Shown here: positions 52,286-61,192 of the stretch, in pieces
How the letters are laid out: the number at the start of each line of letters is the position of its first letter
Position numbering within the stretch: position 1 is the stretch's first letter
Assembly (NCBI RefSeq): GCF_003001695.1
Contig: NZ_PVYX01000002.1
Location: forward strand, 434,001-498,000
DNA: 64,000 nucleotides
Source: Flagellimonas meridianipacifica
Lineage (GTDB): Bacteria > Bacteroidota > Bacteroidia > Flavobacteriales > Flavobacteriaceae
Reading direction: 5' to 3'
Translations under genes and position numbers: made by a program
The notes under the pieces: model-generated
Told to the model about the DNA's origin: nothing
The model's database searches: none
Seen by the model: the letters and a program-made list of their open reading frames with translations, nothing else

Positions 52286-52408
52286 TAGTGTTGTCGATTT
52301 AAAGGTTATTGTTGTAGAGGTTGTCTATTGGTTAGATATAAAAAGTAGTAGAGGTTGCGTGTGTAAGAAAAAAATGCCGTTTTAATTTTTTAAGCTCAGC
52401 TTCAAACA

Positions 52409-52434
52409 AAAAGCTCTCCTATTGGAGAGCTTTT
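52409..52434 (-). terminator. Terminator of the peroxiredoxin gene
   Basis: AAAAGCTCTCC-TATT-GGAGAGCTTTT, an 11-bp stem; on the minus strand followed by TTGTTTG. It lies 23 bp after the peroxiredoxin stop. Confidence 0.85.
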
Positions 52435-52456
52435 CGAATCGTTATCTGATGGTAGA

Positions 52457-53095
52457 TTAAGCCGTAGGGTCAGGAGTAAGACGCAGATAAGGTTTAATCT
52501 CATCAACACCTGCTGTAAACATCTCTTTGGCTTCCTCTGTAGGAATGGAAGGACTAACCACCACCTTGTCACCATGTTCCCAGTTTGCGGGAGTAGCTAC
52601 TTTATGATATGCTGTCAATTGAAGCGAATCAATAACACGAAGCAACTCATAGAAATTGCGACCTGTTGAAGCGGGGTAGGTTAGAATTAGTTTTACCGTT
52701 TTATCTGGTGCTATTATAAAGACGGAACGCACGGTAAGTGTATCATCAGCTTTAGGATGAATCATATCATACAAATCAGATACTTTTCGGTCCACATCCG
52801 CAATTATTGGAAAATTAACGGTGGTATGTTGTGTCTCGTTGATATCCTGTATCCATTCAGAGTGTGATTCTACACCATCTACACTTAGAGCTATCATTTT
52901 CACATTTCTTTTTTCAAACTCATCCTTGAACTTGGCAGCCGTCCCCAACTCTGTGGTACATACGGGGGTGAAATCGGCTGGGTGCGAAAAAAGAATACCC
53001 CATCCATCACCCAAATAATCATAAAAATTCAGTGTTCCTTGGGAAGTTTCTGCTGTAAAATCGGGAGCGGTGTCTCCCAATCGAATCGTAGCCAT
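52457..53095 (-). CDS. 1-Cys peroxiredoxin (Prx6 type)
   Basis: 212 residues. The peroxidatic Cys is in HPADFTPVCTTELGTAAKF near residue 46; KMIALSVDGVESHSEWIQDI and FPIIADVDRKVSDLYDMIHP follow, with the long C-terminal region (TPANWEHGDKVVVSPSIPTE) of the Prx6/AhpC-like 1-Cys group. No second resolving Cys is present. It reduces peroxides in the cytoplasm with an external thiol reductant. Confidence 0.95.
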   Translation of the reverse strand: MATIRLGDTAPDFTAETSQGTLNFYDYLGDGWGILFSHPADFTPVCTTELGTAAKFKDEFEKRNVKMIALSVDGVESHSEWIQDINETQHTTVNFPIIADVDRKVSDLYDMIHPKADDTLTVRSVFIIAPDKTVKLILTYPASTGRNFYELLRVIDSLQLTAYHKVATPANWEHGDKVVVSPSIPTEEAKEMFTAGVDEIKPYLRLTPDPTA

Positions 53096-53261
53096 ATTAT
53101 TTGTTTTTTATTGATTTATAATTCACGACTTACAAAGTTAGTTGATGAGATTTCCTACCCATTTTTAGGCAGTTAAAAGTGTATTAAAGTTTTGATATGA
53201 GTTGATGTTCGTTTGTTGATTGAAATCATTTTAATCTGTAAATCTTTAGTATTTTTAGGTC

Positions 53262-53804
53262 ATGGAAAAAGAGCATTTGGAAAAACTACGCTATCCCATC
53301 GGAAAATATGAGGTGCCCGAGCCTATAACAGATGAACATTTAAAAAAATGGATAAGTGTTTTGGAAAAACTCCCCCAACGTTTGGAAAATGCGGTTTCTG
53401 GCTTGACGGAGGAGCAATTGGAAACACCATATCGACCGGAAGGTTGGACGGTTAGGCAATTGATTCATCATATTTCGGACAGTCACCATAACAGTTACGT
53501 TCGCTTCAAGTGGGGACTGACAGAAGAAAATCCGTTAATCAAAGCCTACTTTGAAAAACAATGGTCGGAATTGTTCGATTCTAAATCTGCTCCGGTACAA
53601 ATGTCTTTGGATCATCTGAAAGCAGTGCATGCTAAATTGGTCTATTTGTTGAAAGGATTGACCAAAGAACAGTTAGAGCGAACCTTTGTTCATCCCGAAG
53701 GAAATGTAAAGAGCACCCTGGCAGAAAATATTGGGCGTTACGCGTGGCATAGTAATCACCACTTTGCACATCTTCAAAACCTAATTGAAAGGGAAGGGTG
53801 GTAA
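53262..53804 (+). CDS. YfiT-like DinB-family putative metal-dependent hydrolase
   Basis: 180 residues. N-terminal LRYPIGKYEVPEPITDEHL is diagnostic for the YfiT/BstA group. The DinB four-helix bundle has the three-His metal set in RQLIHHISDSHHNSYVRFKW near residue 66 and RYAWHSNHHFAHLQNL near 160. Relatives include bacillithiol transferases, so a thiol-conjugation role is possible; Bacteroidota of this group may use bacillithiol. Stand-alone, convergent with a GNAT gene. Confidence 0.9.
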   Translation: MEKEHLEKLRYPIGKYEVPEPITDEHLKKWISVLEKLPQRLENAVSGLTEEQLETPYRPEGWTVRQLIHHISDSHHNSYVRFKWGLTEENPLIKAYFEKQWSELFDSKSAPVQMSLDHLKAVHAKLVYLLKGLTKEQLERTFVHPEGNVKSTLAENIGRYAWHSNHHFAHLQNLIEREGW

Positions 53805-53805
53805 A

Positions 53806-54324
53806 CTAGAGAGTCTTTGTTAAAACCCACATGGGTCTTTCTTCTTCTACTGCATGAGGTAACTCCAGTCTTGAAGCTTTATGAATGGTAAAGCCGTTTT
53901 TTAAATAGAAGTTCAGGGCATTACCTTTTTGCATAGTGTCCAGCCAGATTACTTTTTTCTCAAGTTTTTTAGCATGAGTCTCGAGAAGTGATATCAGTTC
54001 TTGTCCATATCCTTTTCCTGAGAACTCACTTAGCAGATAGATTTTTTGAATGAGCAGTGATGTTTTAGCCTCATGAGTGTCCAAGGCCTGATCCTTAATC
54101 AGTTTCACCACTCCAATGACGGTTTCATCCACCTTTACTAAAAAGTTCTCGACATTATCATCCTCCAATTCCTTTTCAAGAATTTTGGTAGTGAAACTTT
54201 TGGAAATGTATGGTGTTGGATCCCGTTTTTTCCATAAATGCAGATAATGCTGGTTGTAGGATTCCAAGCCCACAGCTATGTATACATCAACCAAATCTAG
54301 GGTAACCGATTGCAAACGAACCAT
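53806..54324 (-). CDS. GNAT-family N-acetyltransferase
   Basis: 172 residues. The acetyl-CoA motif A is KIYLLSEFSGKGYGQELISL near residue 99 (Q/RxxGxG/A pattern) and motif B is NALNFYLKNGFTIH near 145. Substrate unknown. It is the last of three leftward genes (thioredoxin-like, cupin, GNAT), separated from the cupin gene by 3 bp. Confidence 0.88.
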   Translation of the reverse strand: MVRLQSVTLDLVDVYIAVGLESYNQHYLHLWKKRDPTPYISKSFTTKILEKELEDDNVENFLVKVDETVIGVVKLIKDQALDTHEAKTSLLIQKIYLLSEFSGKGYGQELISLLETHAKKLEKKVIWLDTMQKGNALNFYLKNGFTIHKASRLELPHAVEEERPMWVLTKTL

Positions 54325-54327
54325 AGT

Positions 54328-54648
54328 CTATGGGTTTTCACCTCCCTCCGGGCCATAAAAAAGTACCCAAGTTGAAAAGTCTTCGGTAAAATTTTCAAAA
54401 CGATGTTCTACCCCTGCAGGAACGAATAAAAAATCTCCTGGAGCGAACGTATGGCGTTTATCCCCATTTAAGAACTCTCCTGTTCCGGAAATGACAATGT
54501 ACACTTCGTCCCTACTATGCGGTTCTTGGAGGTCTATCTGGTCTGGTTTATATACTTCAACTTGAAGCGTACCATGCTCAAATACATTGAGGAACAGTGA
54601 TTTATCTTCACTGAGTCTTTGCAAGGCTTTAGAGGTGCTAACTTTCAT
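54328..54648 (-). CDS. Small cupin protein
   Basis: 106 residues, one cupin_2 barrel. Metal-ligand motif 1 is EPHSRDEVYIVISGTGEF near residue 43 and motif 2 is APGDFLFVPAGVEHRFENF near 70, both with the expected His/Glu. Unknown substrate. Co-transcribed with the upstream thioredoxin-like gene (7-bp gap) and the downstream GNAT gene. Confidence 0.88.
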   Translation of the reverse strand: MKVSTSKALQRLSEDKSLFLNVFEHGTLQVEVYKPDQIDLQEPHSRDEVYIVISGTGEFLNGDKRHTFAPGDFLFVPAGVEHRFENFTEDFSTWVLFYGPEGGENP

Positions 54649-54655
54649 TGGGATT

Positions 54656-55222
54656 TTATAGCTTTTGGTTTTTCCATTTGATGTTGCAACCGATACTCGG
54701 TTTCTGAAGTTCGTCTATGGTAGTTCCTGTCAATAAAGCATCCATAGCGTTTCTTAAATCCCTTCCAGTAACAGGAAGTCCATTACCTGGTCGTGAATCA
54801 TCCAATTGCCCTCGATACACCAGCTTTAAGTCGTCGTCAAATAGATAAAAATCGGGTGTGCAGGCTGCATCGTATGCTTTGGCTACTTCCTGGGTTTCAT
54901 CATACAAATAGGGGAAAGAGTAATGTTCCTCTTTTGCCTTTACCTTCATTAAATCAGGAGCATCTTGAGGATAATTTTCCACATCGTTGCTGGAAATGGC
55001 CACAAATCGTATTCCCTTTTTTTGATACTCTAACCCCAAACGAGAAATTTCTGGGTTTACATGAATCACAAAAGGGCAATGATTACAGATAAACATCACC
55101 ACAGTACCTTTTTCCCCTTTGGCCGAATCTAAAGGGACCATGGTATCCGTAATGGTATCAGGAAGTTCAAATGCTGGGGCGGTTGTGCCTAATGCGAGCA
55201 TATTACTTGGTGTTCTTGCCAT
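54656..55222 (-). CDS. Thioredoxin-like/AhpC-TSA family protein
   Basis: 188 residues. Thioredoxin fold with LALGTTAPAFELPD at the start and a redox motif MFICNHCPFVIHVNPEISRL (CNHC, residues 46-49), then IRFVAISSNDVENYPQDAPD and ACTPDFYLFDDDLKLVYRGQ. This CxxCPF group is common in Bacteroidota and cyanobacteria and resembles peroxiredoxins without a known substrate. First gene of the three-gene leftward run. Confidence 0.9.
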   Translation of the reverse strand: MARTPSNMLALGTTAPAFELPDTITDTMVPLDSAKGEKGTVVMFICNHCPFVIHVNPEISRLGLEYQKKGIRFVAISSNDVENYPQDAPDLMKVKAKEEHYSFPYLYDETQEVAKAYDAACTPDFYLFDDDLKLVYRGQLDDSRPGNGLPVTGRDLRNAMDALLTGTTIDELQKPSIGCNIKWKNQKL

Positions 55223-55581
55223 GTGATTTAGAATTTAGTGTTTACATCGTTCGTTCAAAAGAGAATGTCGTTTCTCAACAAAGAAAACTAAAACGTACTA
55301 CCCGAAAAGAAGATAAAGCCATACCATCTCAATTGGGATATTTTGAATACAATCTCGGTTTTAATAGCGCTTGGATTCCTTTCAGAAATATAATCACTTT
55401 ACAGCGGATTATTGATATGCTATTGGAATTATTATGGCTGCCCCTTAAAAGGCTTCAGATAGAGCTTGATATTTGTAGGTAAGGTTATTCTCTTAGCACA
55501 AATCGGTCAAATTGACCTAGTGTGTGCTAAAAACAAAAAACGGCCCGCAAAGCAGACCGTTTTTAAGGTTTTAAGGTTGAG
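55223..55581. other. Intergenic region
   Basis: Between the thioredoxin-like gene start and the DUF3276 gene end. It holds a short dyad GGTCAAaTTGACC (55505-55517) and the DUF3276 terminator. A plus-strand frame of about 100 codons crosses it, but it runs antisense into the thioredoxin gene and shows no family features, so I do not call a gene. Confidence 0.5.
55536..55564 (-). terminator. Terminator of the DUF3276 gene
   Basis: AAAACGG/CCGTTTT outer stem with an imperfect CCCGC-AAA-GCAGA inner part; on the minus strand it is followed by TTTTTTGTTTTT. 17 bp past the stop. Confidence 0.78.
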
Positions 55582-55953
55582 TTAAATATCATCAAAACTC
55601 ACATCAGTGAAGTTCCCTGATGCTGTGCTATTGCTTTCAATGTTATTGTCCTCTTTTTTGTAATCTTTCTTGTGCCTTTCGGAAATTACTTCCACTCCTT
55701 TTTCATCTATGATGTAGTCCATCATTTCTTCCATGATTTCTTTAAAGGCAGTAAAGTCTTCCTTGTACAGATAAATTTTATGCTTCTTGTAGTGGAAAGA
55801 CCCATCATCGTGGGTAAATTTTTTGCTCTCGGTTATGGTCAAATAATAATCACCGGCTTTAGTACTTCTAACATCAAAAAAGTAGGTTCTCCTCCCTGCC
55901 CGTAGGACCTTGGAGTATATTTCCTCCTGGTCCATAATTTCTTTATCACTCAT
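55582..55953 (-). CDS. DUF3276/PUR-alpha-like nucleic-acid-binding protein
   Basis: 123 residues from the ATG at 55953 (MSDKEIMDQEEIYSKVLRAG); an ATG at 55998 would add 15 residues without family similarity. The PUR repeat is AGRRTYFFDVRSTKAGDYYL, TITESKKFTHDD, IYLYKEDFTAFKEIMEEMMD, followed by a disordered acidic C-terminus. Bacterial PUR proteins of this type bind DNA or RNA and are among the most conserved Bacteroidota proteins of unsettled role. Confidence 0.92.
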   Translation of the reverse strand: MSDKEIMDQEEIYSKVLRAGRRTYFFDVRSTKAGDYYLTITESKKFTHDDGSFHYKKHKIYLYKEDFTAFKEIMEEMMDYIIDEKGVEVISERHKKDYKKEDNNIESNSTASGNFTDVSFDDI

Positions 55954-56033
55954 AAAGTAAATGTATGTGTTTAGCGCTTTGGCGAATAATTCTACCAAAA
56001 ATGTAAAAAAAATGCTAATTCAGCAACTTTTTG

Positions 56034-57785
56034 CTATTCTTTCTCGGAGAGTTGGGTTTGATAGAGTTCCTTGTAGTAACCTTCCTTGTTGTTCAATTCT
56101 TCGTGAGTCCCTTCTTGGATAATTTCACCTTGGTCCAAAATAATAATATGGTCTGCATTTTTGGCGGAGGATACTCTATGGCTTACAATTAAAGTAGTTT
56201 TGTCTTTCGAAGCCTGTTTTAGATTATTTAGGATTTCTTCTTCCGTTTCTGTATCCACAGCAGAGAGACAATCATCGAACAGATAAATTTTAGGGTCCTT
56301 CAAAAGAGCTCGGGCAATAGAAACCCGTTGTTTTTGACCCCCACTCAATGTTATTCCCCTTTCTCCTAAAATGGTATCATATTTTTGGGCAAATCCTTGA
56401 ATGTTGTCATGAACCACAGCTTTCCTGGACACTTCGATAATTTCTTCCAGGTTGGCCTCTTCGTTTCCAAAACGAATGTTGTTCTCGATGGTATCCGAAA
56501 AAAGAAAAGCTTCTTGTGGTACCGCACCAATGGCTTTTCGCAAATCGTTTAAATTAAGTTCTTTAATTGGTTTACCATCTATCAGTATTTCCCCTTCGGA
56601 TATATCATAGAGACGGGCCACCAAATCCAAAATAGTGGACTTCCCAGAACCTATTTTCCCTAAAATTGCAACAGTTTGCCCCGCTTTTATGGAAAAAGAA
56701 ACATTGTTTAGGGCAGTTATTTGAGTGTCATCGTAAGTAAATGATACATTTCTGAATTCTATGTTTCCCTTGATTGGGGAGCTGGTGGTTACTTCATTTT
56801 GAATTTCAGGTGTTACCTTCAAAAATTCATTGATGCGTTTTTGGGAGGCTTCCGCCCTTTGAACAATTGATGTAAGCCACCCTACAACCGCAACGGGCCA
56901 GGTAAGCATATTCACGTATAGGATAAACTCGGCTATTAGCCCAAAGGAAGCTATTTTGCCATCAATGTACATTTGTCCGCCAAAATAGATGACGATAATA
57001 TTACTGATGCCAATAAGAAGAATCATCAAAGGAAAAAACCAAGCATTCACCTTGGCCAAGTCCATACTAGTATCCTTTCCTTCTATAGCTAAGCCTTGTA
57101 ATTCTTGATTTACTTGTGGTTCTATACCATATGCCTTTATCACCGCAACCCCAGAAAAAGATTCTTGGGCAAATGTGGAAAGTGATGACAGGAACTCTTG
57201 CACTTTTGTGCTTCTCAAATGGATGATCTTGCTAATTTGATAAATCAAAATGGACAGAACGGGTAGAGGTATGAGCGTATAAGCCGCTAGAGTTGGGGCT
57301 TTAATGAACATAATGGTTATGACACATATGAAAATAGTGACCGTGTTCATACCGTACATAATAACAGGACCTGCATACAAACGGACTTGATTGATATCTT
57401 CACTGATACGATTCATCAAATCGCCAATCCTATTCTTTTTATAAAAATCGAGAGTCAAAATTTGATAATGGTCAAACACCTCGTTTTTTAAATCATACTC
57501 AATGTAGCGAGATACATTTATTATCGTCTGCCGCATTAAGAAGGTGAACAGAGCGGAAAGCAAAGCTGTCCCCACAATTATCAAAATATACTGAAACAAT
57601 GTGGACTTGGCCTGCGACAAAGAAATAGCTTCGCCAAAATAGTTTTCAATAACCCCAATGGATTGGTTCACGTAATTGGGAACTACCAATGAAAACAATC
57701 GGGCAATTATGGTAATTACAATACCGAGTAATAGTTTGAGTCGGTATTTCTTAAAATATTTATTTAGGTGCTTCAGTTCCTTCAT
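56034..57785 (-). CDS. ABC exporter (MsbA/LmrA type, half transporter)
   Basis: 583 residues. Six-helix membrane domain (about 15-310) with NRISEDINQVRLYAGPVIMY coupling region, then an ATPase with Walker A AILGKIGSGKSTIL near 365, Q-loop GAVPQEAFLFSDT, signature LSGGQKQRVSIARALL near 465, Walker B KIYLFDDCLSAVDTETE near 488, and H-loop IVSHRVSS. It works as a homodimer exporting lipid or drug-like compounds. Divergent from nusB. Confidence 0.94.
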   Translation of the reverse strand: MKELKHLNKYFKKYRLKLLLGIVITIIARLFSLVVPNYVNQSIGVIENYFGEAISLSQAKSTLFQYILIIVGTALLSALFTFLMRQTIINVSRYIEYDLKNEVFDHYQILTLDFYKKNRIGDLMNRISEDINQVRLYAGPVIMYGMNTVTIFICVITIMFIKAPTLAAYTLIPLPVLSILIYQISKIIHLRSTKVQEFLSSLSTFAQESFSGVAVIKAYGIEPQVNQELQGLAIEGKDTSMDLAKVNAWFFPLMILLIGISNIIVIYFGGQMYIDGKIASFGLIAEFILYVNMLTWPVAVVGWLTSIVQRAEASQKRINEFLKVTPEIQNEVTTSSPIKGNIEFRNVSFTYDDTQITALNNVSFSIKAGQTVAILGKIGSGKSTILDLVARLYDISEGEILIDGKPIKELNLNDLRKAIGAVPQEAFLFSDTIENNIRFGNEEANLEEIIEVSRKAVVHDNIQGFAQKYDTILGERGITLSGGQKQRVSIARALLKDPKIYLFDDCLSAVDTETEEEILNNLKQASKDKTTLIVSHRVSSAKNADHIIILDQGEIIQEGTHEELNNKEGYYKELYQTQLSEKE

Positions 57786-57906
57786 TAGGAGAAAGGGTGG
57801 TCACGGTTTTTAAGACAGCGGGGCAAATATAGATGATCAATATTGAAATGAATGTTATAAAACTGATAAGAAAGGAACTTCAGTGCGAAGGATTGAAATA
57901 TAAGAT

Positions 57907-57914
57907 TATTTTTG
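57907..57914 (+). promoter_or_regulatory. Putative -7 box for the nusB operon
   Basis: TATTTTTG fits TAnnTTTG and lies 39 bp upstream of the nusB ATG. No TTG at a suitable -33 position. Confidence 0.35.
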
Positions 57915-57953
57915 CGCTGTGAAAGCCATAAATCGACTTTAAAGTTCTTTTAA

Positions 57954-58901
57954 ATGCTAACAAGAAGGCATATCCGAGTAAAAGTGATGCAATGTATCTA
58001 TGCATTGATTCAATCCAAGGATGAATCTTTGGAAAAACAGGAGAAATTCCTAAAGATGAGTATAGACAATATGTATGTGCTCTATATATTGATGCTTAGC
58101 TTAATGAAAGAGCTGCATGCTTTGGCCGAAAAACATCTACAGCTCGCTTCGAAAAAGTATTTGGCCACCGAGGAGGATAATTATCCCAATCCAGAAAAGT
58201 TTGTCAAAAATCAGCTTTTGGCTCAAATTGCCCAGAATTCACTTTTACAGGATTACATCTCCAAACGAAAACTCAATAACTGGTATTTGAATGAAGACTA
58301 TGTGAAAATCATCCTTAAGGATGTTTTGGCGAGTTCTTTCTACAAGTCTTACATGACCAGTGGCAAGAACAGCTATGATGAAGACAAACAGCTGGTATTG
58401 GATTTGTTCAAGAATGTGATAGCGCCCAACGAAAAGATTTACGAATATTTTGAGGACGATCAACTTACTTGGATTGATGACTTCCCTATTGTGAACACTT
58501 TTCTTTTAAAACGTTTGAAAAAAGCGGACGCAAGTGCTAGGGAGAGTTATTTTCTGCCTCGATTGTTGAAAGATGAGCAAGACCTGGATTTTGCTAAGAA
58601 ATTGCTCACCAAGACCCTTTTAAACGATGCTCAATGGGAAAAGGAAATAGAAGGGAAAACCCCGAACTGGGACAATGACCGAATAGCGGAGATTGATTCC
58701 ATCATCTTGAAAATGGCAATATGCGAACTTCTCAATTTTCCCTCCATACCCGAAAAAGTGACCTTGAACGAATATCTTGAAATTGCCAAAGAGTATTCTA
58801 CGCCCAAAAGTAGCATCTTCATCAATGGGGTTTTGGACAAGTTGGCCAAGGAGTATAAGAACGAAGGAAGATTGCAAAAAATGGGTAGGGGTCTTCAATA
58901 A
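57954..58901 (+). CDS. nusB: Transcription antitermination factor NusB (long Bacteroidota form)
   Basis: 315 residues, over twice the enteric NusB length (139). N-terminal MLTRRHIRVKVMQCIYALIQ and the C-terminal NusB core NDRIAEIDSIILKMAICELL, VTLNEYLEIAKEYSTPKSSI, FINGVLDKLAKE are both typical; the middle 150 residues (YILMLSLMKELHALAEKHLQ onward) are a helical insertion found in this phylum. It binds boxA RNA with NusE in rRNA antitermination. First gene of nusB-DUF1573-yajC. Confidence 0.95.
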   Translation: MLTRRHIRVKVMQCIYALIQSKDESLEKQEKFLKMSIDNMYVLYILMLSLMKELHALAEKHLQLASKKYLATEEDNYPNPEKFVKNQLLAQIAQNSLLQDYISKRKLNNWYLNEDYVKIILKDVLASSFYKSYMTSGKNSYDEDKQLVLDLFKNVIAPNEKIYEYFEDDQLTWIDDFPIVNTFLLKRLKKADASARESYFLPRLLKDEQDLDFAKKLLTKTLLNDAQWEKEIEGKTPNWDNDRIAEIDSIILKMAICELLNFPSIPEKVTLNEYLEIAKEYSTPKSSIFINGVLDKLAKEYKNEGRLQKMGRGLQ

Positions 58902-58941
58902 TTTTTTAATTGATTATTTTTGAAAAAACAAAATCTTAAGA

Positions 58942-59427
58942 ATGAAAAGAATAAAGACAATCTTTAGCTTGGTCATGGTAGTGGCTCTTGTTGGTCTTTC
59001 ATGTAAGGACAAGGCTTCCAGTAAAATTGTAGCTGATAATGTAGACAACGCTTCAACAAGGGATGCAGCTCAAAAGAACTTACCAGTAATGAGTTTTGAA
59101 TCTTCTGAACATGATTTTGGTACTATCGTACAAGGTACGCCACAAGAAACTCGCTTCAAGTTCACCAACACTGGTCAAGCACCTTTGATTATTACAGATG
59201 CCAAAAGCAGCTGCGGATGTACAGTACCCGAATACCCAAAGAATACACCCATAGCTCCAGGAGAAAGTGGTGAGTTATTGGTTAAGTTCAATGGTTCTGG
59301 ACAAAATCAGGTAACAAAAACGATTACGGTTACAGCAAATACGCAAAAAGGTTCTGAAATTCTCAGAATCAAGGCATTTGTAAATCCAAAAGATGCAGCT
59401 CCAATACAAGCTGGTCCTGTAAAATAA
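58942..59427 (+). CDS. DUF1573 lipoprotein
   Basis: 161 residues with a lipoprotein signal (SLVMVVALVGLSC). One DUF1573 Ig-like domain: ESSEHDFGTIVQGTPQETRF, KFTNTGQAPLIITDAKSSCG (SSCGCT motif), APGESGELLVKFNGSGQNQV. ASPM-SPD-2-Hydin-like fold; probably periplasmic. It sits between nusB and yajC, an order I recall as conserved in Flavobacteriia. Confidence 0.93.
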   Translation: MKRIKTIFSLVMVVALVGLSCKDKASSKIVADNVDNASTRDAAQKNLPVMSFESSEHDFGTIVQGTPQETRFKFTNTGQAPLIITDAKSSCGCTVPEYPKNTPIAPGESGELLVKFNGSGQNQVTKTITVTANTQKGSEILRIKAFVNPKDAAPIQAGPVK

Positions 59428-59440
59428 GACATTACCATAG

Positions 59441-59731
59441 ATGGAGAATATAGGACAGTTTTTACCGCTGATATTGATTTTTGTAGTGGCATATTTTTTT
59501 ATGATTCGCCCTCAAATCAAACGTCAGAAGGATGAGAAAAAGTTTGCTTCGGAATTGAAGAAAGGGGATAAAATTATCACCAAAAGCGGATTGTACGGAA
59601 AAGTAGTTGAGTTGAACGACAAGGATTTTTCATGTGTCATTGAGACAATGGCGGGTCGCCTAAAATTTGATCGCTCCGCTATTTCCATGGAAATGAGCAA
59701 GAAGTTGAGTGCCCCTCCTGCAAAAAAATAA
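59441..59731 (+). CDS. yajC: Preprotein translocase subunit YajC
   Basis: 96 residues with one membrane helix (GQFLPLILIFVVAYFFMIRP, residues 4-23), then QIKRQKDEKKFASELKKGDK and ITKSGLYGKVVELNDKD, the normal YajC cytoplasmic domain. Part of the SecDF-YajC holotranslocon. Ends in a terminator. Confidence 0.96.
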   Translation: MENIGQFLPLILIFVVAYFFMIRPQIKRQKDEKKFASELKKGDKIITKSGLYGKVVELNDKDFSCVIETMAGRLKFDRSAISMEMSKKLSAPPAKK

Positions 59732-59754
59732 TTTTACGAAGCATAAAAAATAAG

Positions 59755-59774
59755 ACGTCGGCAAATGCCGGCGT
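59755..59774 (+). terminator. Terminator of the nusB-DUF1573-yajC operon
   Basis: ACGTCGGC-AAAT-GCCGGCGT, stem with one T-G pair, followed by TTTTT. Confidence 0.85.
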
Positions 59775-59825
59775 TTTTTGTGTTTAGTGGTAAAAAGGAT
59801 AACTTGAAGCAACAAATGGTTGATT

Positions 59826-61175
59826 ATGGTTACTCGCAGAAACTTCATACAAAAGAGCGTATTGTCTACCGCTGGGATGGGAGCATCACTTCTTTTTCCT
59901 GTTGAAGTATTAGCTACCCTTAGAAAACGTACAAGTCCTAATGATTATATTCAAGTTGGGCTTATTGGTTGTAAGGGGATGGGCTTTGCCAATTTGATTT
60001 CTATGCTAAAAATAAGCAGTGTACAAGTGGTTGCTCTATGCGATATTGACGAAAATGTACTCAAGTCTAGGGTAGAGGAACTTAAAAAGGCTAATATCAA
60101 AAAGCCAAAGCTTTATAGTGATTACAGGAAGATGCTTGAAGACAAAGATATTGATTTGGTCATTATTGGCACCCCAGACCATTGGCATTGCTTGCAATTG
60201 ACAGAAGCACTAATGGCGGGAAAAGACGTGTATTGCGAAAAACCCATTGCCAATTCAATTCAAGAATGCGAAGTGATGCTCAAGCATGTAAACGCCAGTG
60301 ACCGAATGGTACAGATTGGGCAATGGCAGCGAAGTCAACCACACTTTCTCGAAGCCATCGATTTTGTCCATTCAGGAAAATTGGGTCAAATACGGTTGGC
60401 CAAAGCTTGGGCCTATCAGGGGTGGATGAAACCCGTAACTGTTGTTGCCGATGGTCCTGTACCAGCCGGAGTTGATTATGACATGTGGCTAGGACCTGCT
60501 CCAAAAAGAGTTTTTAACCAAAATAGATTTCATTTTAATTTTCGATGGTTTTGGGATTATGCAGGAGGGCTAATGACCGACTGGGGAGTTCATTTACTGG
60601 ATTATGCGCTCTATGGAATGAAGGCTTCCCGTCCTAAATCAGTTATGGCCTTGGGCGGAAAGTTTGCTTATCCCAATGATGCCTCTGAAACACCAGACAC
60701 TTTACAGACGGTTTTTGAGTTCGATGAGTTTTCCGTTCTTTGGGAACATGCTACCGGAATAGATGGAGGTAATTATGGAAGAAACCATGGAATAGCTTTC
60801 ATTGGCAATATGGGTACATTGGTTTTGGATAGAAACGGATGGGAAGTCATTCCGGAAAAAGAATTTCAAGGTTGGGATAAGGAAGGTATAGATAGAATGG
60901 AGCGGATACCTCTAAAAACAAATGATGGAGTAAGCGGATTGGATTTACATACCGAAAATTTCATTGAATCGGTAAAAAACAGGGATTCCACCACTTTAAA
61001 TGCCCCAATACAAGTTGGGTATGATACAGCAGTAGTTTCACATATGGGCAACGTGGCTTATAAAACAGGAAACCGAATATATTGGGACGAAGAAAAAAAT
61101 AAATTTACCGAAGAAAAAGCAAATCAGTTTATTAAGACAACCTATCACAACGGTTGGAAAATACCTAAAATATGA
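59826..61175 (+). CDS. Gfo/Idh/MocA-family oxidoreductase, Tat-exported
   Basis: 449 residues from the ATG at 59826 (a TTG two codons upstream is also in frame). A twin-arginine signal (VTRRNFIQKSVLSTAGMGAS) indicates export. The Rossmann part is YIQVGLIGCKGMGFANLISM near residue 42 with CDIDE, TPDHWHCLQLTEALMAGKDV and YCEKPIANSIQECE (EKP motif), and the C-terminal domain has WDYAGGLMTDWGVHLLDYAL near 240. Such secreted members often act on sugars or glycosides. Stand-alone gene; substrate unknown. Confidence 0.93.
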   Translation: MVTRRNFIQKSVLSTAGMGASLLFPVEVLATLRKRTSPNDYIQVGLIGCKGMGFANLISMLKISSVQVVALCDIDENVLKSRVEELKKANIKKPKLYSDYRKMLEDKDIDLVIIGTPDHWHCLQLTEALMAGKDVYCEKPIANSIQECEVMLKHVNASDRMVQIGQWQRSQPHFLEAIDFVHSGKLGQIRLAKAWAYQGWMKPVTVVADGPVPAGVDYDMWLGPAPKRVFNQNRFHFNFRWFWDYAGGLMTDWGVHLLDYALYGMKASRPKSVMALGGKFAYPNDASETPDTLQTVFEFDEFSVLWEHATGIDGGNYGRNHGIAFIGNMGTLVLDRNGWEVIPEKEFQGWDKEGIDRMERIPLKTNDGVSGLDLHTENFIESVKNRDSTTLNAPIQVGYDTAVVSHMGNVAYKTGNRIYWDEEKNKFTEEKANQFIKTTYHNGWKIPKI

Positions 61176-61192
61176 TTTTAGGACGTTGCCAG

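Noticed and set aside
55171..55482. Plus-strand frame of 103 codons overlapping the start of the thioredoxin-like gene.
   Set aside because: Antisense to a clear gene at its 5' part, no signal peptide, no family features, unlikely composition.
55505..55517. GGTCAAaTTGACC dyad as a second copy of the 598-616 recombinase-like dyad.
   Set aside because: Only six bases per arm are shared, no direct repeats nearby, no mobile genes; probably chance.
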